A stretch of DNA of 64,000 nt. Source: Streptomyces kaniharaensis (GTDB lineage: Bacteria > Actinomycetota > Actinomycetes > Streptomycetales > Streptomycetaceae). This document shows, piece after piece, positions 12,702 through 21,608 of this stretch. Position 1 is the first letter of the stretch. Each line of letters starts with the position of its first letter. Below the pieces are notes generated by a model that was not told the DNA's origin, ran no database searches, and worked only from the letters and a program-made list of their open reading frames with translations. The translations under genes and the position numbers were made by a program. The DNA is taken from positions 1,240,001 through 1,304,000 of the forward strand of contig NZ_WBOF01000001.1 of the NCBI RefSeq assembly GCF_009569385.1, given 5' to 3'.

Positions 12702-13313
12702 TCAGACGGCGGTGGGGTCCTCGCCGCGGTCCAGGGCCTTCCACAGGTCGGCCGCGGTGTCGGTCTTCGCGGGCGCCGTGCGGGTGGGCGCCTCGTAGCG
12801 GCTGCCCATGGCCGGCCAGCGGCGGCCGAAGCGGAGGGTGAGCAGTCCGGCGAGGGCAAGCAGCGCCCCGCCGGCCACCGCGACCCACGGCCAGCCGCTG
12901 TGGCCGACCTCGGTGGCCGTCGAGCCGGCGAGGGCGAGCTTGCGGGCCGCCTCGGCGTCGAGCGCGGTCGTGTCGCTCGCGCCGGCCACGGCGGCGGCGG
13001 CCGCGCCGAGTCCGGCCAGCAGGGTCAGCACGCCGACCGCGACCCGGCCGGCGCCGCGCACCGCGAACACCGCGACGGCCGCGGCCAGCCCCACCAGGGC
13101 CAGCCCGCCGGGCAGTTCGGAGATCCTGCCGCCGGTGACGGACACCTCCAAGGTGCCGGCCCGGCCCGAGGCCCAGTCCCGCCCGGCCGCGGTCAGCACC
13201 AGGACGGCGCTCAGCACGGTCAGCAGCAGCATCACGCCGAGCGTCCGCCGGCTAGGCGCGGCGGCCGCCGCGGGGGCCGTGGCGGGTACGGGGGTCTGGT
13301 CTGGAGCGCTCAC
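12702..13313 (-). CDS. Trp-operon-associated membrane protein (TIGR02234/Trp_oprn_chp)
   Basis: A 203-residue protein with four hydrophobic segments and a short charged tail. Key positions are RDWASGRAG after the first segment and SGWPWVAVAGGALLALAG in the last, as in the actinobacterial Trp_oprn_chp family found beside trpE. A role in tryptophan or precursor transport has been guessed for the family but not shown. The GTG start at 13313 overlaps the stop of the Uma2-like gene by 4 nt (GTGA), so the two are probably translated together. Confidence 0.8.
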   Translation of the reverse strand: MSAPDQTPVPATAPAAAAAPSRRTLGVMLLLTVLSAVLVLTAAGRDWASGRAGTLEVSVTGGRISELPGGLALVGLAAAVAVFAVRGAGRVAVGVLTLLAGLGAAAAAVAGASDTTALDAEAARKLALAGSTATEVGHSGWPWVAVAGGALLALAGLLTLRFGRRWPAMGSRYEAPTRTAPAKTDTAADLWKALDRGEDPTAV

Positions 13314-13816
13314 CCGTCCACTATCCCCCGGCCGGCGTCCGGCCCCGCAGCCGGGGTGGGCGGCCCGTACGGGAACTCGTCCGTGCGCACGACCGCCGTC
13401 CGCCCGCCGAGCGGCAGGAAGAGGTCGTTGCCGAACGGCACCCGTTCGGCCTCCCGGTACACCCCGCCCGGGGCGGGGGCGGTGTGCACGGTGCAGGCGC
13501 CGGCCACCGGGTCGACCACCACGAACAACGGCATCCCGCAGTCGGCGTAGACCGGGGCCGTCGTGCCGTGGCCGCCGCCCGGCGCGGCGACCTCCAGCAC
13601 CGCTTCGACGTCCGGCCCGGCGTAGCGCCCGCGGGCGTTGCGCTCGGCGCCCGGGGCGATCACCGCCAGGTCGGGGGCGAGGCCGCCGGGCGCGGCCGGG
13701 AAGTCGATCAGGACATCGGACAGGACCCGGCCGTGGCCCGCCAGTTGGTCCCCGATCTGCACGGCGGCGCTGAGCACGATCTCCCACCGCCGCTCGTCGT
13801 GCGGCAACTCGGACAT
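13310..13816 (-). CDS. Uma2-family (DUF820) endonuclease-like protein
   Basis: A 168-residue protein resembling the Uma2/DUF820 branch of the PD-(D/E)XK fold. Visible family features are PDLAVIAP, VEAVLEVAAPG and YADCGMPLFVVVDP, where the Asp, Glu and Asp/Tyr positions correspond to the nuclease core. The usual core Lys is not obvious, so activity is uncertain. It lies 66 nt downstream of trpE and overlaps the next gene by 4 nt. Uma2 genes are abundant in streptomycetes and their substrates are unknown. Its place inside a tryptophan gene group is unusual. Confidence 0.7.
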   Translation of the reverse strand: MSELPHDERRWEIVLSAAVQIGDQLAGHGRVLSDVLIDFPAAPGGLAPDLAVIAPGAERNARGRYAGPDVEAVLEVAAPGGGHGTTAPVYADCGMPLFVVVDPVAGACTVHTAPAPGGVYREAERVPFGNDLFLPLGGRTAVVRTDEFPYGPPTPAAGPDAGRGIVDG

Positions 13817-13882
13817 CCCGGCCGCCTCCCTTGCGAACCTACTGCGGACCTGCTGCGATCCCGGCCTCGCGAACTCACGAAC

Positions 13883-15406
13883 TCACGAGAGCTCCGGCGT
13901 CCGCAGCGTATTGGCGGTGGCGACGGCCCGCAGCACGGCCGCCGCCTTGTTGCGGCACTCGGTGTCCTCGCCGTGCGGGTCGGAGTCGGCGACCACGCCC
14001 GCGCCGGCCTGCACGTACGCGGTGCCGTCGCGCAGCACCGCGGTGCGGATCGCGATCGCCGTGTCGGAGTCGCCGGCGAAGTCCAGATAGCCGACACAGC
14101 CGCCGTACAGGCCGCGGCGGGTGGGCTCCAGCTCCTCGATGATCCGCATCGCGCGGGGCTTGGGCGCGCCGGACAGGGTGCCGGCCGGGAAGCAGGCGGT
14201 CAGCACGTCGAAGGCGGTGCGTCCGGGCGCCACCGTGCCGGTGACGGTGGAGACGATGTGCATGACGTGGCTGTAGCGCTCGATCTGCATGAAGTCGACC
14301 ACCTCGACGCTGCCCGGCTCGCAGACCCGGCCGAGGTCGTTGCGGCCGAGGTCGACCAGCATCAGGTGCTCGGCCCGCTCCTTGGGGTCGGCGAGCAGCT
14401 CGGCGGCCAGCGCGGCGTCCTCGTGCGGGGTGGCGCCGCGGTGCCGGGTGCCGGCGATCGGGTGCAGCAGCGCCTCGCCGTCGGTGACCTTGACCAGCGC
14501 CTCCGGGCTGGAGCCGACCACGTCGAAGCCGCCGTCCGCGGTGCCGTCCGGGCCGGGGAAGCGGAACAGGTACATGTACGGGCTGGGGTTGGTGGTGCGC
14601 AGCACCCGGTAGACGTCCAGCGCGGAGGCCGGGCAGGGCGCCTCGAAGCGCTGCGAGGGGACGACCTGGAAGGCCTCGCCGGCCCGGATCCGCTCCTTGA
14701 TCTCGTCCACCGCGGCCCGGTACGGCGCGCCGCCGAACGGCGAGCGGGCCTCGCCGGGGCCGGCCGGGGTGAAGGTGGCCAGGCCCGGGTCGACCGGCTT
14801 CAGCAGGTCGGCCTCCATCGCGTCGAGGCGGGCGACGGCATCCGCGTAGGCCTCGTCGACGCCGCTGGCCAGGTCGTTGTGGTTGACGGCGTTGGCGATC
14901 AGCAGCACCGTGCCGGTGGCGTGGTCGAGGACGGCGAGGTCGGTGGCGAGCAGCATGGTCAGCTCGGGGAGCCGCAGGTCGTCCGGGTTGAGGTCGGGCA
15001 GCTTCTCCAGCCGGCGGACGATGTCGTAGCCGAGGTAGCCGACCAGGCCGCCGGTGAGCGGCGGCAGGCCGTCGTCGGTGTGGCGCGGGGTGTGCAGCGC
15101 CTCCAGGGCGGCGCGCAGCACCTGCAGCGGGTCGCCGGTGGTGGGGATGCCGACGGGCGGCGTGCCGAGCCAGCGGGCGTTGCCGTCCGGGTCGGCGGTG
15201 AGGGTGGCGGCGCTGCGGACGCCGACGAAGGAGTAGCGCGACCAGCTGCGGCCCTGCTCGGCGGACTCCAGCAGGAAGGTGCCGGGCCGCTCGTCGGCGA
15301 GGCTGCGGTAGAGGCCGATCGGGGTGAGGCCGTCCGCGAGGAGCCTGCGGGTGACCGGGATGACCCGGGTGTCGACGGCGAGCTTGCGGAAGGCTTCGAG
15401 ATCCAT
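13883..15406 (-). CDS. trpE: Anthranilate synthase component I
   Basis: TrpE makes anthranilate from chorismate with ammonia supplied by a TrpG glutaminase, which is neither fused nor encoded nearby. The protein (about 507 residues) has the tryptophan-feedback motif LLESAEQG near residue 45 and the chorismate-binding segments [32 protein letters not shown] and [11 protein letters not shown] chose ATG 15406; a GTG four codons upstream is in frame. hisI ends 38 nt upstream on the same strand, so hisI-trpE are probably co-transcribed, linking the two pathways. Confidence 0.94.
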   Translation of the reverse strand: MDLEAFRKLAVDTRVIPVTRRLLADGLTPIGLYRSLADERPGTFLLESAEQGRSWSRYSFVGVRSAATLTADPDGNARWLGTPPVGIPTTGDPLQVLRAALEALHTPRHTDDGLPPLTGGLVGYLGYDIVRRLEKLPDLNPDDLRLPELTMLLATDLAVLDHATGTVLLIANAVNHNDLASGVDEAYADAVARLDAMEADLLKPVDPGLATFTPAGPGEARSPFGGAPYRAAVDEIKERIRAGEAFQVVPSQRFEAPCPASALDVYRVLRTTNPSPYMYLFRFPGPDGTADGGFDVVGSSPEALVKVTDGEALLHPIAGTRHRGATPHEDAALAAELLADPKERAEHLMLVDLGRNDLGRVCEPGSVEVVDFMQIERYSHVMHIVSTVTGTVAPGRTAFDVLTACFPAGTLSGAPKPRAMRIIEELEPTRRGLYGGCVGYLDFAGDSDTAIAIRTAVLRDGTAYVQAGAGVVADSDPHGEDTECRNKAAAVLRAVATANTLRTPELS

Positions 15407-15443
15407 GGCGGGCGGCACCTTCTGGGGTTCTGGGAGGGGACGG

Positions 15444-15815
15444 TCAGGCGAGCGGGAGCACGTCGGCGTCGAAGCAGGTGCGGTCGCCGGTGTGGCAGGC
15501 CGCGCCGGTCTGGTCGACCTTGACCAGCAGGGTGTCGCCGTCGCAGTCCAGCGCCACCGACTTGACCGCCTGGACGTGGCCGGAGGTGTCGCCCTTCACC
15601 CAGTACTCGCGGCGGCTGCGGCTCCAGTAGGTGCAGCGGCCGGTGGTGAGCGTGCGGTGCAGCGCCTCGTCGTCCATCCAGCCGAGCATCAGCACCTCGC
15701 CGGTGTCGTACTGCTGCGCGATGGCCGGGAGCAGTCCGTCCTCGGTCCGCTTGAGGCGGGCGGCGATCTCGGGGGCCAGGGCGGTCGTGCCGGGGGCGGC
15801 GGGTGTGGTGGACAT
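15444..15815 (-). CDS. hisI: Phosphoribosyl-AMP cyclohydrolase
   Basis: HisI opens the purine ring of PR-AMP, the third step of histidine synthesis. The 123-residue monofunctional enzyme has [10 protein letters not shown], the segment [21 protein letters not shown] and the zinc-binding cysteines of [14 protein letters not shown]. It is apart from the main his operon and directly precedes trpE. A promoter is expected in the 178-nt gap to the divergent plus-strand gene. Confidence 0.95.
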   Translation of the reverse strand: MSTTPAAPGTTALAPEIAARLKRTEDGLLPAIAQQYDTGEVLMLGWMDDEALHRTLTTGRCTYWSRSRREYWVKGDTSGHVQAVKSVALDCDGDTLLVKVDQTGAACHTGDRTCFDADVLPLA

Positions 15816-15993
15816 GGGGCCATTGTGTCAGCCCGGCCGTACCCGCCGGCCCGATGTCCGGATCGCGGCCGCGCCACCGGTTCGCCGTCGTACGGCCGCG
15901 TTCGCTGTCGCGCCGCCGGGAGCCCGTCCGGTGCGGCGACGAGTTCCGCCAACTGCCTGCCGGGAGGCCCCGGGTTGGGCCATTCTCGTGGCC

Positions 15994-16575
15994 ATGACCT
16001 CCGAGCAGCCGCCGCCCGCAGCCGCCGACTCCCGCCCGTCCCGCGGCCTGGTCCTGACCGTCGGGGGCGTCCTGGCCGTGCTGCTCGCGGTCGTCGCCGC
16101 CGTGCTGCTGTGGCCGGAGGAGAAGAAGCCGGCCGCCGCGCCGCCCCCGCCCACCCCCACGGCCACCCCGACGCCGACGCCCACGCCCACGCCGACACCC
16201 ACCCCGACGCCGACCCGCGTCCCGCCGTACCCCTTCTTCGCGGTCGGCACCTGCTTCGACCACCCCCAACTGAGCCCGGTGATCGTCACGTCGGAGGAGC
16301 GGCCCTGCGAGCGCGAGCACGACGGCGAGGTGATCGCCACTCTGCAACTGCCCGAGGGCCTCACCGGCGACCTCAAGATCAACCTTGCGATGCTGGACGG
16401 CTGCAAGGGCGCCGAGACCGCCGCCAAGGCCCGCCAGGGCGACGACCGCACCTACTACGGCCGCCCGCTCGGCCCGACGATGGCCAACTACCAGCAGGGC
16501 TGGCGGGATTACACCTGCTCGCTGACCGTCAGCAACCACCAGGGCGGCCCCAGACTCACCGGGCACCTGCACTGA
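15994..16575 (+). CDS. Membrane-anchored protein with Thr-Pro tract and septum-formation-like domain
   Basis: A 193-residue protein: short cytoplasmic start, one membrane segment (GLVLTVGGVLAVLLAVVAAVLLW, about residues 15-37 including flanks), then a long alternating Thr-Pro tract (about residues 50-70) and a compact extracytoplasmic domain with four cysteines (GTCFDH, RPCEREHDGEV, DGCKG, YTCSL). The CEREHDGEV pattern recalls the Septum_form domain of actinobacterial surface proteins, but I am not certain. The cysteines may form two disulfides. It lies alone at the start of a plus-strand group. Confidence 0.75.
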   Translation: MTSEQPPPAAADSRPSRGLVLTVGGVLAVLLAVVAAVLLWPEEKKPAAAPPPPTPTATPTPTPTPTPTPTPTPTRVPPYPFFAVGTCFDHPQLSPVIVTSEERPCEREHDGEVIATLQLPEGLTGDLKINLAMLDGCKGAETAAKARQGDDRTYYGRPLGPTMANYQQGWRDYTCSLTVSNHQGGPRLTGHLH

Positions 16576-16591
16576 GTTCTAAGGTGGCGCC

Positions 16592-17230
16592 ATGTCGAAC
16601 CACGCCCTCGCCGAGCGCCACCGCCTCGCCGAACTCCTGGCCGCCGCCGGGCCGGACGCGCCCACCCTCTGCGCCGGGTGGACCACCCGGGACCTCGCCG
16701 CCCACCTGGTGATCCGGGAACGCCGGACGGACGCGGCGGCCGGCATCCGCATCGGCGCACTCGCGGGCTGGACCCACCGCGTGCAGTCGGCGTACGCCGA
16801 GCGCCCGTACGAGGAGCTGCTGAAGCTGTTCCGGTCGGGCCCGCCGCTGCTCTCACCGTTCGCCCTGCCCGGCGCCGACGAGGCGGCGAACACCGTCGAG
16901 TACTTCGTCCACGCCGAGGACGTCCTCCGGGCGGGCGAGGACTGGACGCCGCAGCCGGTACCGCCCGGCCGCGCCGAGGCGCTGTGGCGGCGCCTGCCGC
17001 TGCTGGCCCGGCTGGAGGCCCACCGCCGCTCGCCGGTCCGGCTGGAGCTGCGCCACCCGGACGGCCGGTCGCTGACGGTCGGCCCGGCCGGCTCCCCCAC
17101 CGTCCGCATCACCGGCGAACCGGGCGAGCTGATCCTCTTCGTCTACGGCCGCGGCGACCGCACCACACTCACCGTCGACGGCCCCGAGGACGCCGTCGAG
17201 GCCCTCCGCCACGCCCTGCCGCTGCCGTAA
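16592..17230 (+). CDS. TIGR03085-family DinB-like (mycothiol-dependent) metal-binding protein
   Basis: A 212-residue protein of the DinB/maleylpyruvate-isomerase-like fold that actinobacteria use with mycothiol. Family features are the opening LAERHRLAELLAAAGPDAPTLC, then CAGWTTRDLAAHLVIRERR and NTVEYFVHAEDVLRA, whose His residues form the metal site, and a C-terminal SCP2-like domain with FVYGRGDR. It probably acts on a small electrophile, substrate unknown. The gene starts 17 nt after the previous stop; AAGGTGG lies 5 nt before ATG, and TAAGGT could also serve as a -10 box. Confidence 0.82.
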   Translation: MSNHALAERHRLAELLAAAGPDAPTLCAGWTTRDLAAHLVIRERRTDAAAGIRIGALAGWTHRVQSAYAERPYEELLKLFRSGPPLLSPFALPGADEAANTVEYFVHAEDVLRAGEDWTPQPVPPGRAEALWRRLPLLARLEAHRRSPVRLELRHPDGRSLTVGPAGSPTVRITGEPGELILFVYGRGDRTTLTVDGPEDAVEALRHALPLP

Positions 17231-17414
17231 CCCCGGCCCGCCCCCTCCCTGCCCTCGTCGCCCCTCCCCCGACACTCCGAACGCGCAGCCCGGCTCCGTC
17301 TCCGGCTGCGAATGTCAGTGCCGGGGTGCAGACTCGCAGATGGCCGGGAGGGGGCGTGCGCGCGCCCAGCGGAATACCGCCCCGGTCACCTCTCCGTCGA
17401 AGGGGCACCACCTC

Positions 17415-18194
17415 ATGCTCACCACCGACTTTCCCGCCGGCGCGCCCTGCTGGATAGACCTCGGCAGCCCGGACATCCCCGCCACGGCCGACTTCTACAA
17501 GCAGGTCTTCGGGTGGACCTACACGTCCGCCGGCCCGGACACCGGCGGCTACGGATTCTTCCAGCTGAACGGCAAGACCGTCGGCGCCATCGGCCCGCTC
17601 AACGAGGGCGACCAGTCCACCTGGACGACGTACTTCCTCACCGCCGACGCGGACGCCACCACGAAGGCCGTCGAGCAGGCCGGCGGCTCGGTCCGCGTCG
17701 CGCCGATGGACGTCATGAGCGAAGGGCGGTTCGCCCAGCTCACCGACCCGCAGGGCGCCGACTTCGCGATCTGGCAGGCCGGCTCGACCACCGGCCTGGA
17801 CGCCGTCTCCGCGGACAACGCCCTGGTCTGGGCCGAGCTGCACACCCCCGACCAGGACGCCGGGCTCGAGTTCTACCGGAAGGTCTTCGGCTGGCGGGCG
17901 GAGACCTTCCGGCCCGACCCGAACCTGCTCTACCAGGTGATCTCCCCCGCGGACGGCGACCAGCAGGCCACCAGCTTCGGCGGCATCGCCCCGGTGATGC
18001 AGGGCCAGCCCCCCGCGTGGACGCCGTACTTCGCCACCGAGGACGTGGACGCGCTGATCGCGAAGGCGACGGCGGCCGGCGGCTCGGTGCTGATGCCCGC
18101 CGCGGACGTGGAGAACGTCGGCCGGATCGCCTGGCTGGCGGACCCGAACGGCGCGCCGTTCGCGTTGCTCAAGCCCGAGCCGCAGGAGTCCTGA
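17415..18194 (+). CDS. Two-domain VOC (glyoxalase/bleomycin-resistance) family protein
   Basis: A 259-residue protein made of two similar VOC modules. Module one begins APCWIDLGSPDIPATADFYK and module two begins VWAELHTPDQDAGLEFYRK; each ends with a DPNGA/DPQGA motif. The repeated pair of beta-alpha-beta units would make one metal site per pair. Actinobacterial members include hydroxylases of unknown substrate and drug-binding proteins, so no specific reaction is assigned. I chose ATG 17415, with AAGGGG upstream; an upstream in-frame GTG-type extension lacks conserved residues. Confidence 0.85.
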   Translation: MLTTDFPAGAPCWIDLGSPDIPATADFYKQVFGWTYTSAGPDTGGYGFFQLNGKTVGAIGPLNEGDQSTWTTYFLTADADATTKAVEQAGGSVRVAPMDVMSEGRFAQLTDPQGADFAIWQAGSTTGLDAVSADNALVWAELHTPDQDAGLEFYRKVFGWRAETFRPDPNLLYQVISPADGDQQATSFGGIAPVMQGQPPAWTPYFATEDVDALIAKATAAGGSVLMPAADVENVGRIAWLADPNGAPFALLKPEPQES

Positions 18195-18201
18195 GCACGT
18201 G

Positions 18202-18245
18202 AAGGGGCCCGCCGAACCCGGTGCGTACCGGCCGGCGGGCCCCTT
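18202..18245. terminator. Bidirectional terminator between VOC gene and hisF
   Basis: The arms aaggggcccgccg (18202-18214) and cggcgggcccctt (18233-18245) pair perfectly over 13 bp with an 18-nt loop. Convergent genes stop on both sides, and A/T pairs at the stem base give short T-runs in both directions. Confidence 0.85.
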
Positions 18246-18254
18246 TCACGAGCG

Positions 18255-19025
18255 TCAGCGCACCGGGTGCCCGGCCTCGCGCAGCGCGTTCTTGACCTCG
18301 CCGATCCGCAGGTCGCCGAAGTGGAAGACGCTCGCGGCGAGCACCGCGTCCGCGCCCGCCTCGACCGCCGGCGCGAAGTCGGCGAGCTTGCCGGCCCCGC
18401 CGGAGGCGATCACCGGCACCGAGACGGCCTTGCGGACGGCCCGGATCATGTCCAGGTCGTAGCCGTCCTTGGTGCCGTCCGCGTCCATCGAGTTGAGCAG
18501 GATCTCGCCCGCGCCCAACTCGGCCGCGCGGCCCGCCCATTCGACCGCATCGAGGCCGGTGCCGCGGCGCCCGCCGTGCGTGGTGACCTCGAAGCCGGAC
18601 GGCGTCTCGGTGCCCTCGGCGCAGCGCCGGGCGTCGACCGACAGGACCAGCACCTGCCGCCCGAACCGCTGGGCGATCTCGCGGACCAGCTCCGGCCGGG
18701 CGATGGCCGCGGTGTTGACACCGACCTTGTCGGCGCCGGCCCGCAGCAGCCGGTCGACGTCCTCGACGGAGCGGATGCCGCCGCCGACGGTGAGCGGGAT
18801 GAACACCTGCTCGGCGGTGCGGCGGACGACGTCGTAGGTGGTCTCCCGGTCGCCGGAGGAGGCGGTGATGTCGAGGAAGGTCAACTCGTCGGCGCCCTCG
18901 GCGTCGTAGAGCTTGGCCATCTCGACCGGGTCGCCGGCGTCGCGCAGGTTCTGGAAGTTGACGCCCTTGACCACCCGCCCGGCGTCGACGTCCAGGCAGG
19001 GGATGACACGTACTGCGAGGGTCAC
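18255..19025 (-). CDS. hisF: Imidazole glycerol phosphate synthase cyclase subunit
   Basis: HisF joins ammonia from HisH to PRFAR, giving imidazole glycerol phosphate and AICAR. The 256-residue barrel has [12 protein letters not shown] and LVLSVDARR with the catalytic Asp pair, TVGGGIRS and IASGGAGKL phosphate-binding loops. The GTG at 19025 overlaps the ridA stop by 4 nt. It is the last gene of the his operon, followed by a strong terminator. Confidence 0.95.
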   Translation of the reverse strand: MTLAVRVIPCLDVDAGRVVKGVNFQNLRDAGDPVEMAKLYDAEGADELTFLDITASSGDRETTYDVVRRTAEQVFIPLTVGGGIRSVEDVDRLLRAGADKVGVNTAAIARPELVREIAQRFGRQVLVLSVDARRCAEGTETPSGFEVTTHGGRRGTGLDAVEWAGRAAELGAGEILLNSMDADGTKDGYDLDMIRAVRKAVSVPVIASGGAGKLADFAPAVEAGADAVLAASVFHFGDLRIGEVKNALREAGHPVR

Positions 19026-19453
19026 GGCTGTTTGCCTTCCAGGGTCTTTGCCAGCCCGGCACGGTAGGCGTCGATCTCGACCTCGACCATCATCCGGGAG
19101 TCGATCAGTCCCTCGACCACCACCATGGTGGCCACCGGGCGGGCGGCGTCGAAGAGTTGACGGTGGGCGCGGCCCACCTCCTCGGCGTCGCGGACGTGGG
19201 TGATGTACATCCGGGTGCGGACCACGTCGTCCACCGTCAGACCGTACGCGGCCAGGGCCTTGAGCCCGACGCCGAACGCGGCGAGGGTCTGCCCGTACGG
19301 GTCGCCCTCGTGCTCGATCCGGCCGTCGACCCAGGCGGTGGAGCCGGCCACGTGCACGTGGTCGCCCGCGGCGACCGCCCGTGCGTAGCCGAACTCCTCC
19401 TCCCAGGGGGAGAATCCGGTGACCCGGCCGCGCACGATCCGACGTTCCGTCAT
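19022..19453 (-). CDS. RidA-family protein
   Basis: A 143-residue Rid (YjgF/YER057c/UK114) protein. RidA proteins hydrolyse reactive enamine/imine intermediates released by PLP enzymes. Visible features are the conserved region [18 protein letters not shown], then [13 protein letters not shown] with the Arg expected in the active pocket, and [13 protein letters not shown]. It overlaps both priA (4 nt) and hisF (4 nt), so it is translated as part of the his operon. It might protect the pathway from products of HisC or other PLP enzymes, which is inference. A Glu expected near the C-terminus (VEVEIDAYR) is present. Confidence 0.85.
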   Translation of the reverse strand: MTERRIVRGRVTGFSPWEEEFGYARAVAAGDHVHVAGSTAWVDGRIEHEGDPYGQTLAAFGVGLKALAAYGLTVDDVVRTRMYITHVRDAEEVGRAHRQLFDAARPVATMVVVEGLIDSRMMVEVEIDAYRAGLAKTLEGKQP

Positions 19454-20175
19454 CCTGAAACCGCCTCCAGGGCCTCTTCGAGGGTGAACTTCTGCTCGTA
19501 GAGTGCCTTGCCCACGATGGCGCCCTCGACACCCTCGGCGACCAGGCCGGCGATGGCGCGCAGGTCGTCCAGCGAGGAGACGCCGCCGGAGGCGACGACC
19601 GGGCGGTCGGTGGAGGCGCAGACGTCGCGCAGCAGCTGGAGGTTGGGGCCGGTCAGGGTGCCGTCGCGGTTGACGTCGGTGACGACGTAGCGGGCGCAGC
19701 CCTCCTTGTCGAGCCGGTCCAGCACCTCGAAGAGCTGGCCGCCGTCGCGGGTCCAGCCGCGGCCGCGCAGGGTGGTGCCGACGACGTCGAGGCCGACGGC
19801 GATCTTGTCGCCGTGCTCGGCGATGGCCTTGGCGACCCACTCGGGGCTCTCCAGGGCGGCGGTGCCGAGGTTGACCCGGGTGCAGCCGGTGGCGAGCGCG
19901 TTGGCGAGCGACTCGTCGTCGCGGATGCCGCCGGACAGCTCGACCTTGATGTCGAGCGCGCCGGTGACCTCGCGCAGCAGCTCGTAGTTGGAGCCGGTGC
20001 CGAAGGCGGCGTCGAGGTCCACCAGGTGCAGCCACTCGGCGCCGGCGTTCTGCCAGGCGAGGGCGGCGGCCAGCGGCTCGCCGAAGGAGGTCTCGGTGCC
20101 GGAGGCGCCCTTGACCAGGCGGACGGCCTGGCCGTCCCGGACGTCGACGGCGGGAAGCAGTTCGAGGCGACTCAT
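19450..20175 (-). CDS. priA: Bifunctional phosphoribosyl isomerase A (HisA/TrpF)
   Basis: PriA isomerises both ProFAR (histidine) and phosphoribosylanthranilate (tryptophan). The 241-residue barrel has [18 protein letters not shown] with the first catalytic Asp, [12 protein letters not shown], and [17 protein letters not shown] with the second Asp. That no trpF accompanies the trp genes here supports dual use, as known for actinobacteria. ATG 20175 is chosen; a TTG three codons earlier is possible, and neither has a strong ribosome site. It overlaps ridA by 4 nt. Confidence 0.93.
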   Translation of the reverse strand: MSRLELLPAVDVRDGQAVRLVKGASGTETSFGEPLAAALAWQNAGAEWLHLVDLDAAFGTGSNYELLREVTGALDIKVELSGGIRDDESLANALATGCTRVNLGTAALESPEWVAKAIAEHGDKIAVGLDVVGTTLRGRGWTRDGGQLFEVLDRLDKEGCARYVVTDVNRDGTLTGPNLQLLRDVCASTDRPVVASGGVSSLDDLRAIAGLVAEGVEGAIVGKALYEQKFTLEEALEAVSG

Positions 20176-20195
20176 CAATAACAACTTTCAGCTCG

Positions 20196-20831
20196 TCAGA
20201 GGGTGTTGACCCAGTTGGTCAGCAGGGCGGCGCCGGCGTCGCCGGACTTCTCGGGGTGGAACTGGGTGGCCCAGAGCGGGCCGTTCTCGACGGCGGCGAC
20301 GAACGGCTGGCCGTGGGTGGCCCAGGTGACGAGCGGGGCGTGGATCCGCGCGCTGTGGATCTCCAGCTCCCAGCGCCGCACGCCGTAGGAGTGCACGAAG
20401 TAGAAGCGGGTCTGCGGGTCGAGGCCGGCGAACATCCGGCTGCCCTCGGGCACGTCCACGGTGTTCCAGCCCATGTGCGGGACGACCGGGGCGTCCAGCG
20501 GCTCGACGGTGCCCGGCCACTCGTCGCACCCGGCCGTCTCCACGCCGTGCTCGACCCCCTTCTCGAAGAGGATCTGCATGCCGACGCAGATTCCCATGAC
20601 CGGGCGGCCCCCGGCGAGCCGACGGCCGATGATCCAGTCCCCGCGGACCGACTTCAGCCCGCGCATGCAGGCCTCGAAGGCGCCCACGCCGGGGACGAGC
20701 AGCCCGTCCGCGGCCATCGCGGCGTCGTAGTCGGAGGTGACGGTGACGGTGGCGCCGGTGCGCTCCAGGGCGCGCTGCGCGGAGCGGAGGTTGCCCGACC
20801 CGTAGTCGAGGACGACGACGTTCTTGCCCAT
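20196..20831 (-). CDS. hisH: Imidazole glycerol phosphate synthase glutaminase subunit
   Basis: HisH hydrolyses glutamine to feed ammonia to HisF. The 211-residue class I amidotransferase starts [16 protein letters not shown] and has the nucleophile Cys in [14 protein letters not shown] and the His/Glu pair in QFHPEKSG. The oxyanion segment PGVGAF is present. It lies 20 nt upstream of priA and 29 nt downstream of a small membrane gene. Confidence 0.95.
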   Translation of the reverse strand: MGKNVVVLDYGSGNLRSAQRALERTGATVTVTSDYDAAMAADGLLVPGVGAFEACMRGLKSVRGDWIIGRRLAGGRPVMGICVGMQILFEKGVEHGVETAGCDEWPGTVEPLDAPVVPHMGWNTVDVPEGSRMFAGLDPQTRFYFVHSYGVRRWELEIHSARIHAPLVTWATHGQPFVAAVENGPLWATQFHPEKSGDAGAALLTNWVNTL

Positions 20832-20860
20832 GTTCAGGTGTCCAGTCTCTCTACGGCGGT

Positions 20861-21013
20861 CTACAGGCGCATGATGCCGGCGGCCAGGCACATGCCGGAG
20901 CCGAGCCCGAGCACCAGGATCACGCCCTTGGGCAGCTTCTGCTTCCAGAACGAGATCACCCCGCCGAGCAGGAAGAGTCCGGCGAAGATGAGGGCGATGG
21001 CGGACCTGCTCAC
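20861..21013 (-). CDS. Conserved-looking 50-residue membrane protein in the his operon
   Basis: A 50-residue protein almost wholly made of two hydrophobic segments, [20 protein letters not shown] and [20 protein letters not shown], joined by a basic turn KQKLPK. The GTG start overlaps the hisB stop by 4 nt (GTGA), the same coupling used for the neighbouring his genes, which argues that it is truly translated. I believe a similar small ORF occurs here in other streptomycetes, but I recognise no function. A transport or membrane-tethering role in histidine synthesis would be guesswork. Confidence 0.65.
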   Translation of the reverse strand: MSRSAIALIFAGLFLLGGVISFWKQKLPKGVILVLGLGSGMCLAAGIMRL

Positions 21014-21603
21014 AGTGCACCCTTGGTCGACGGGAGGATGCCGGCCGCGCGCGGGTCGCGCTCGGAGGCGTAGCGCAGGGCCCGGGCGAGCGCCTTGAAC
21101 TGGCACTCGACGATGTGGTGGGCGTTGCGGCCGTACGGGACGTGGACGTGCAGGGCTATCTGCGCCTGGGCCACGAAGGACTCCAGGATGTGCCGGGTCA
21201 TCGTGGTGTCGTACGTCCCGATCATCGGCGCCATGTGCTCCGGCTCGGTGTGCACCAGGTAGGGGCGGCCGGAGAGGTCGACGGTGACCTGGGCGAGCGA
21301 CTCGTCCAGCGGCACCGTGCAGTTGCCGAAGCGGTAGATGCCGACCTTGTCGCCGAGCGCCTGCTTGAAGGCGGCGCCGAGGGCGAGGGCGGTGTCCTCG
21401 ATGGTGTGGTGGGTGTCGATGTGCAGGTCGCCGTCGGTCTTGACGGTGAGGTCGAACAGACCGTGGCGGCCGAGCTGGTCGAGCATGTGGTCGTAGAACC
21501 CGACGCCCGTGGAGACGTCGGTCCTGCCGGTGCCGTCGAGGTCTATCTCGACCAGGACCGAGGTCTCCTTGGTGGTGCGCTCAACACGTCCGATACGGGA
21601 CAT
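21010..21603 (-). CDS. hisB: Imidazoleglycerol-phosphate dehydratase
   Basis: HisB removes water from imidazole glycerol phosphate. This is the 197-residue monofunctional type without a phosphatase domain. The Mn-binding His/Glu motifs are [14 protein letters not shown] and the later [14 protein letters not shown], with [13 protein letters not shown] near the start. The ATG at 21603 lies 5 nt after the hisC stop. It overlaps the downstream small ORF by 4 nt. Confidence 0.96.
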   Translation of the reverse strand: MSRIGRVERTTKETSVLVEIDLDGTGRTDVSTGVGFYDHMLDQLGRHGLFDLTVKTDGDLHIDTHHTIEDTALALGAAFKQALGDKVGIYRFGNCTVPLDESLAQVTVDLSGRPYLVHTEPEHMAPMIGTYDTTMTRHILESFVAQAQIALHVHVPYGRNAHHIVECQFKALARALRYASERDPRAAGILPSTKGAL

Positions 21604-21608
21604 ACGGG

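Noticed and set aside
16140..16225. Regular repeat that might be a CRISPR or satellite
   Set aside because: It encodes a Thr-Pro tract within an open frame; there are no spacers.
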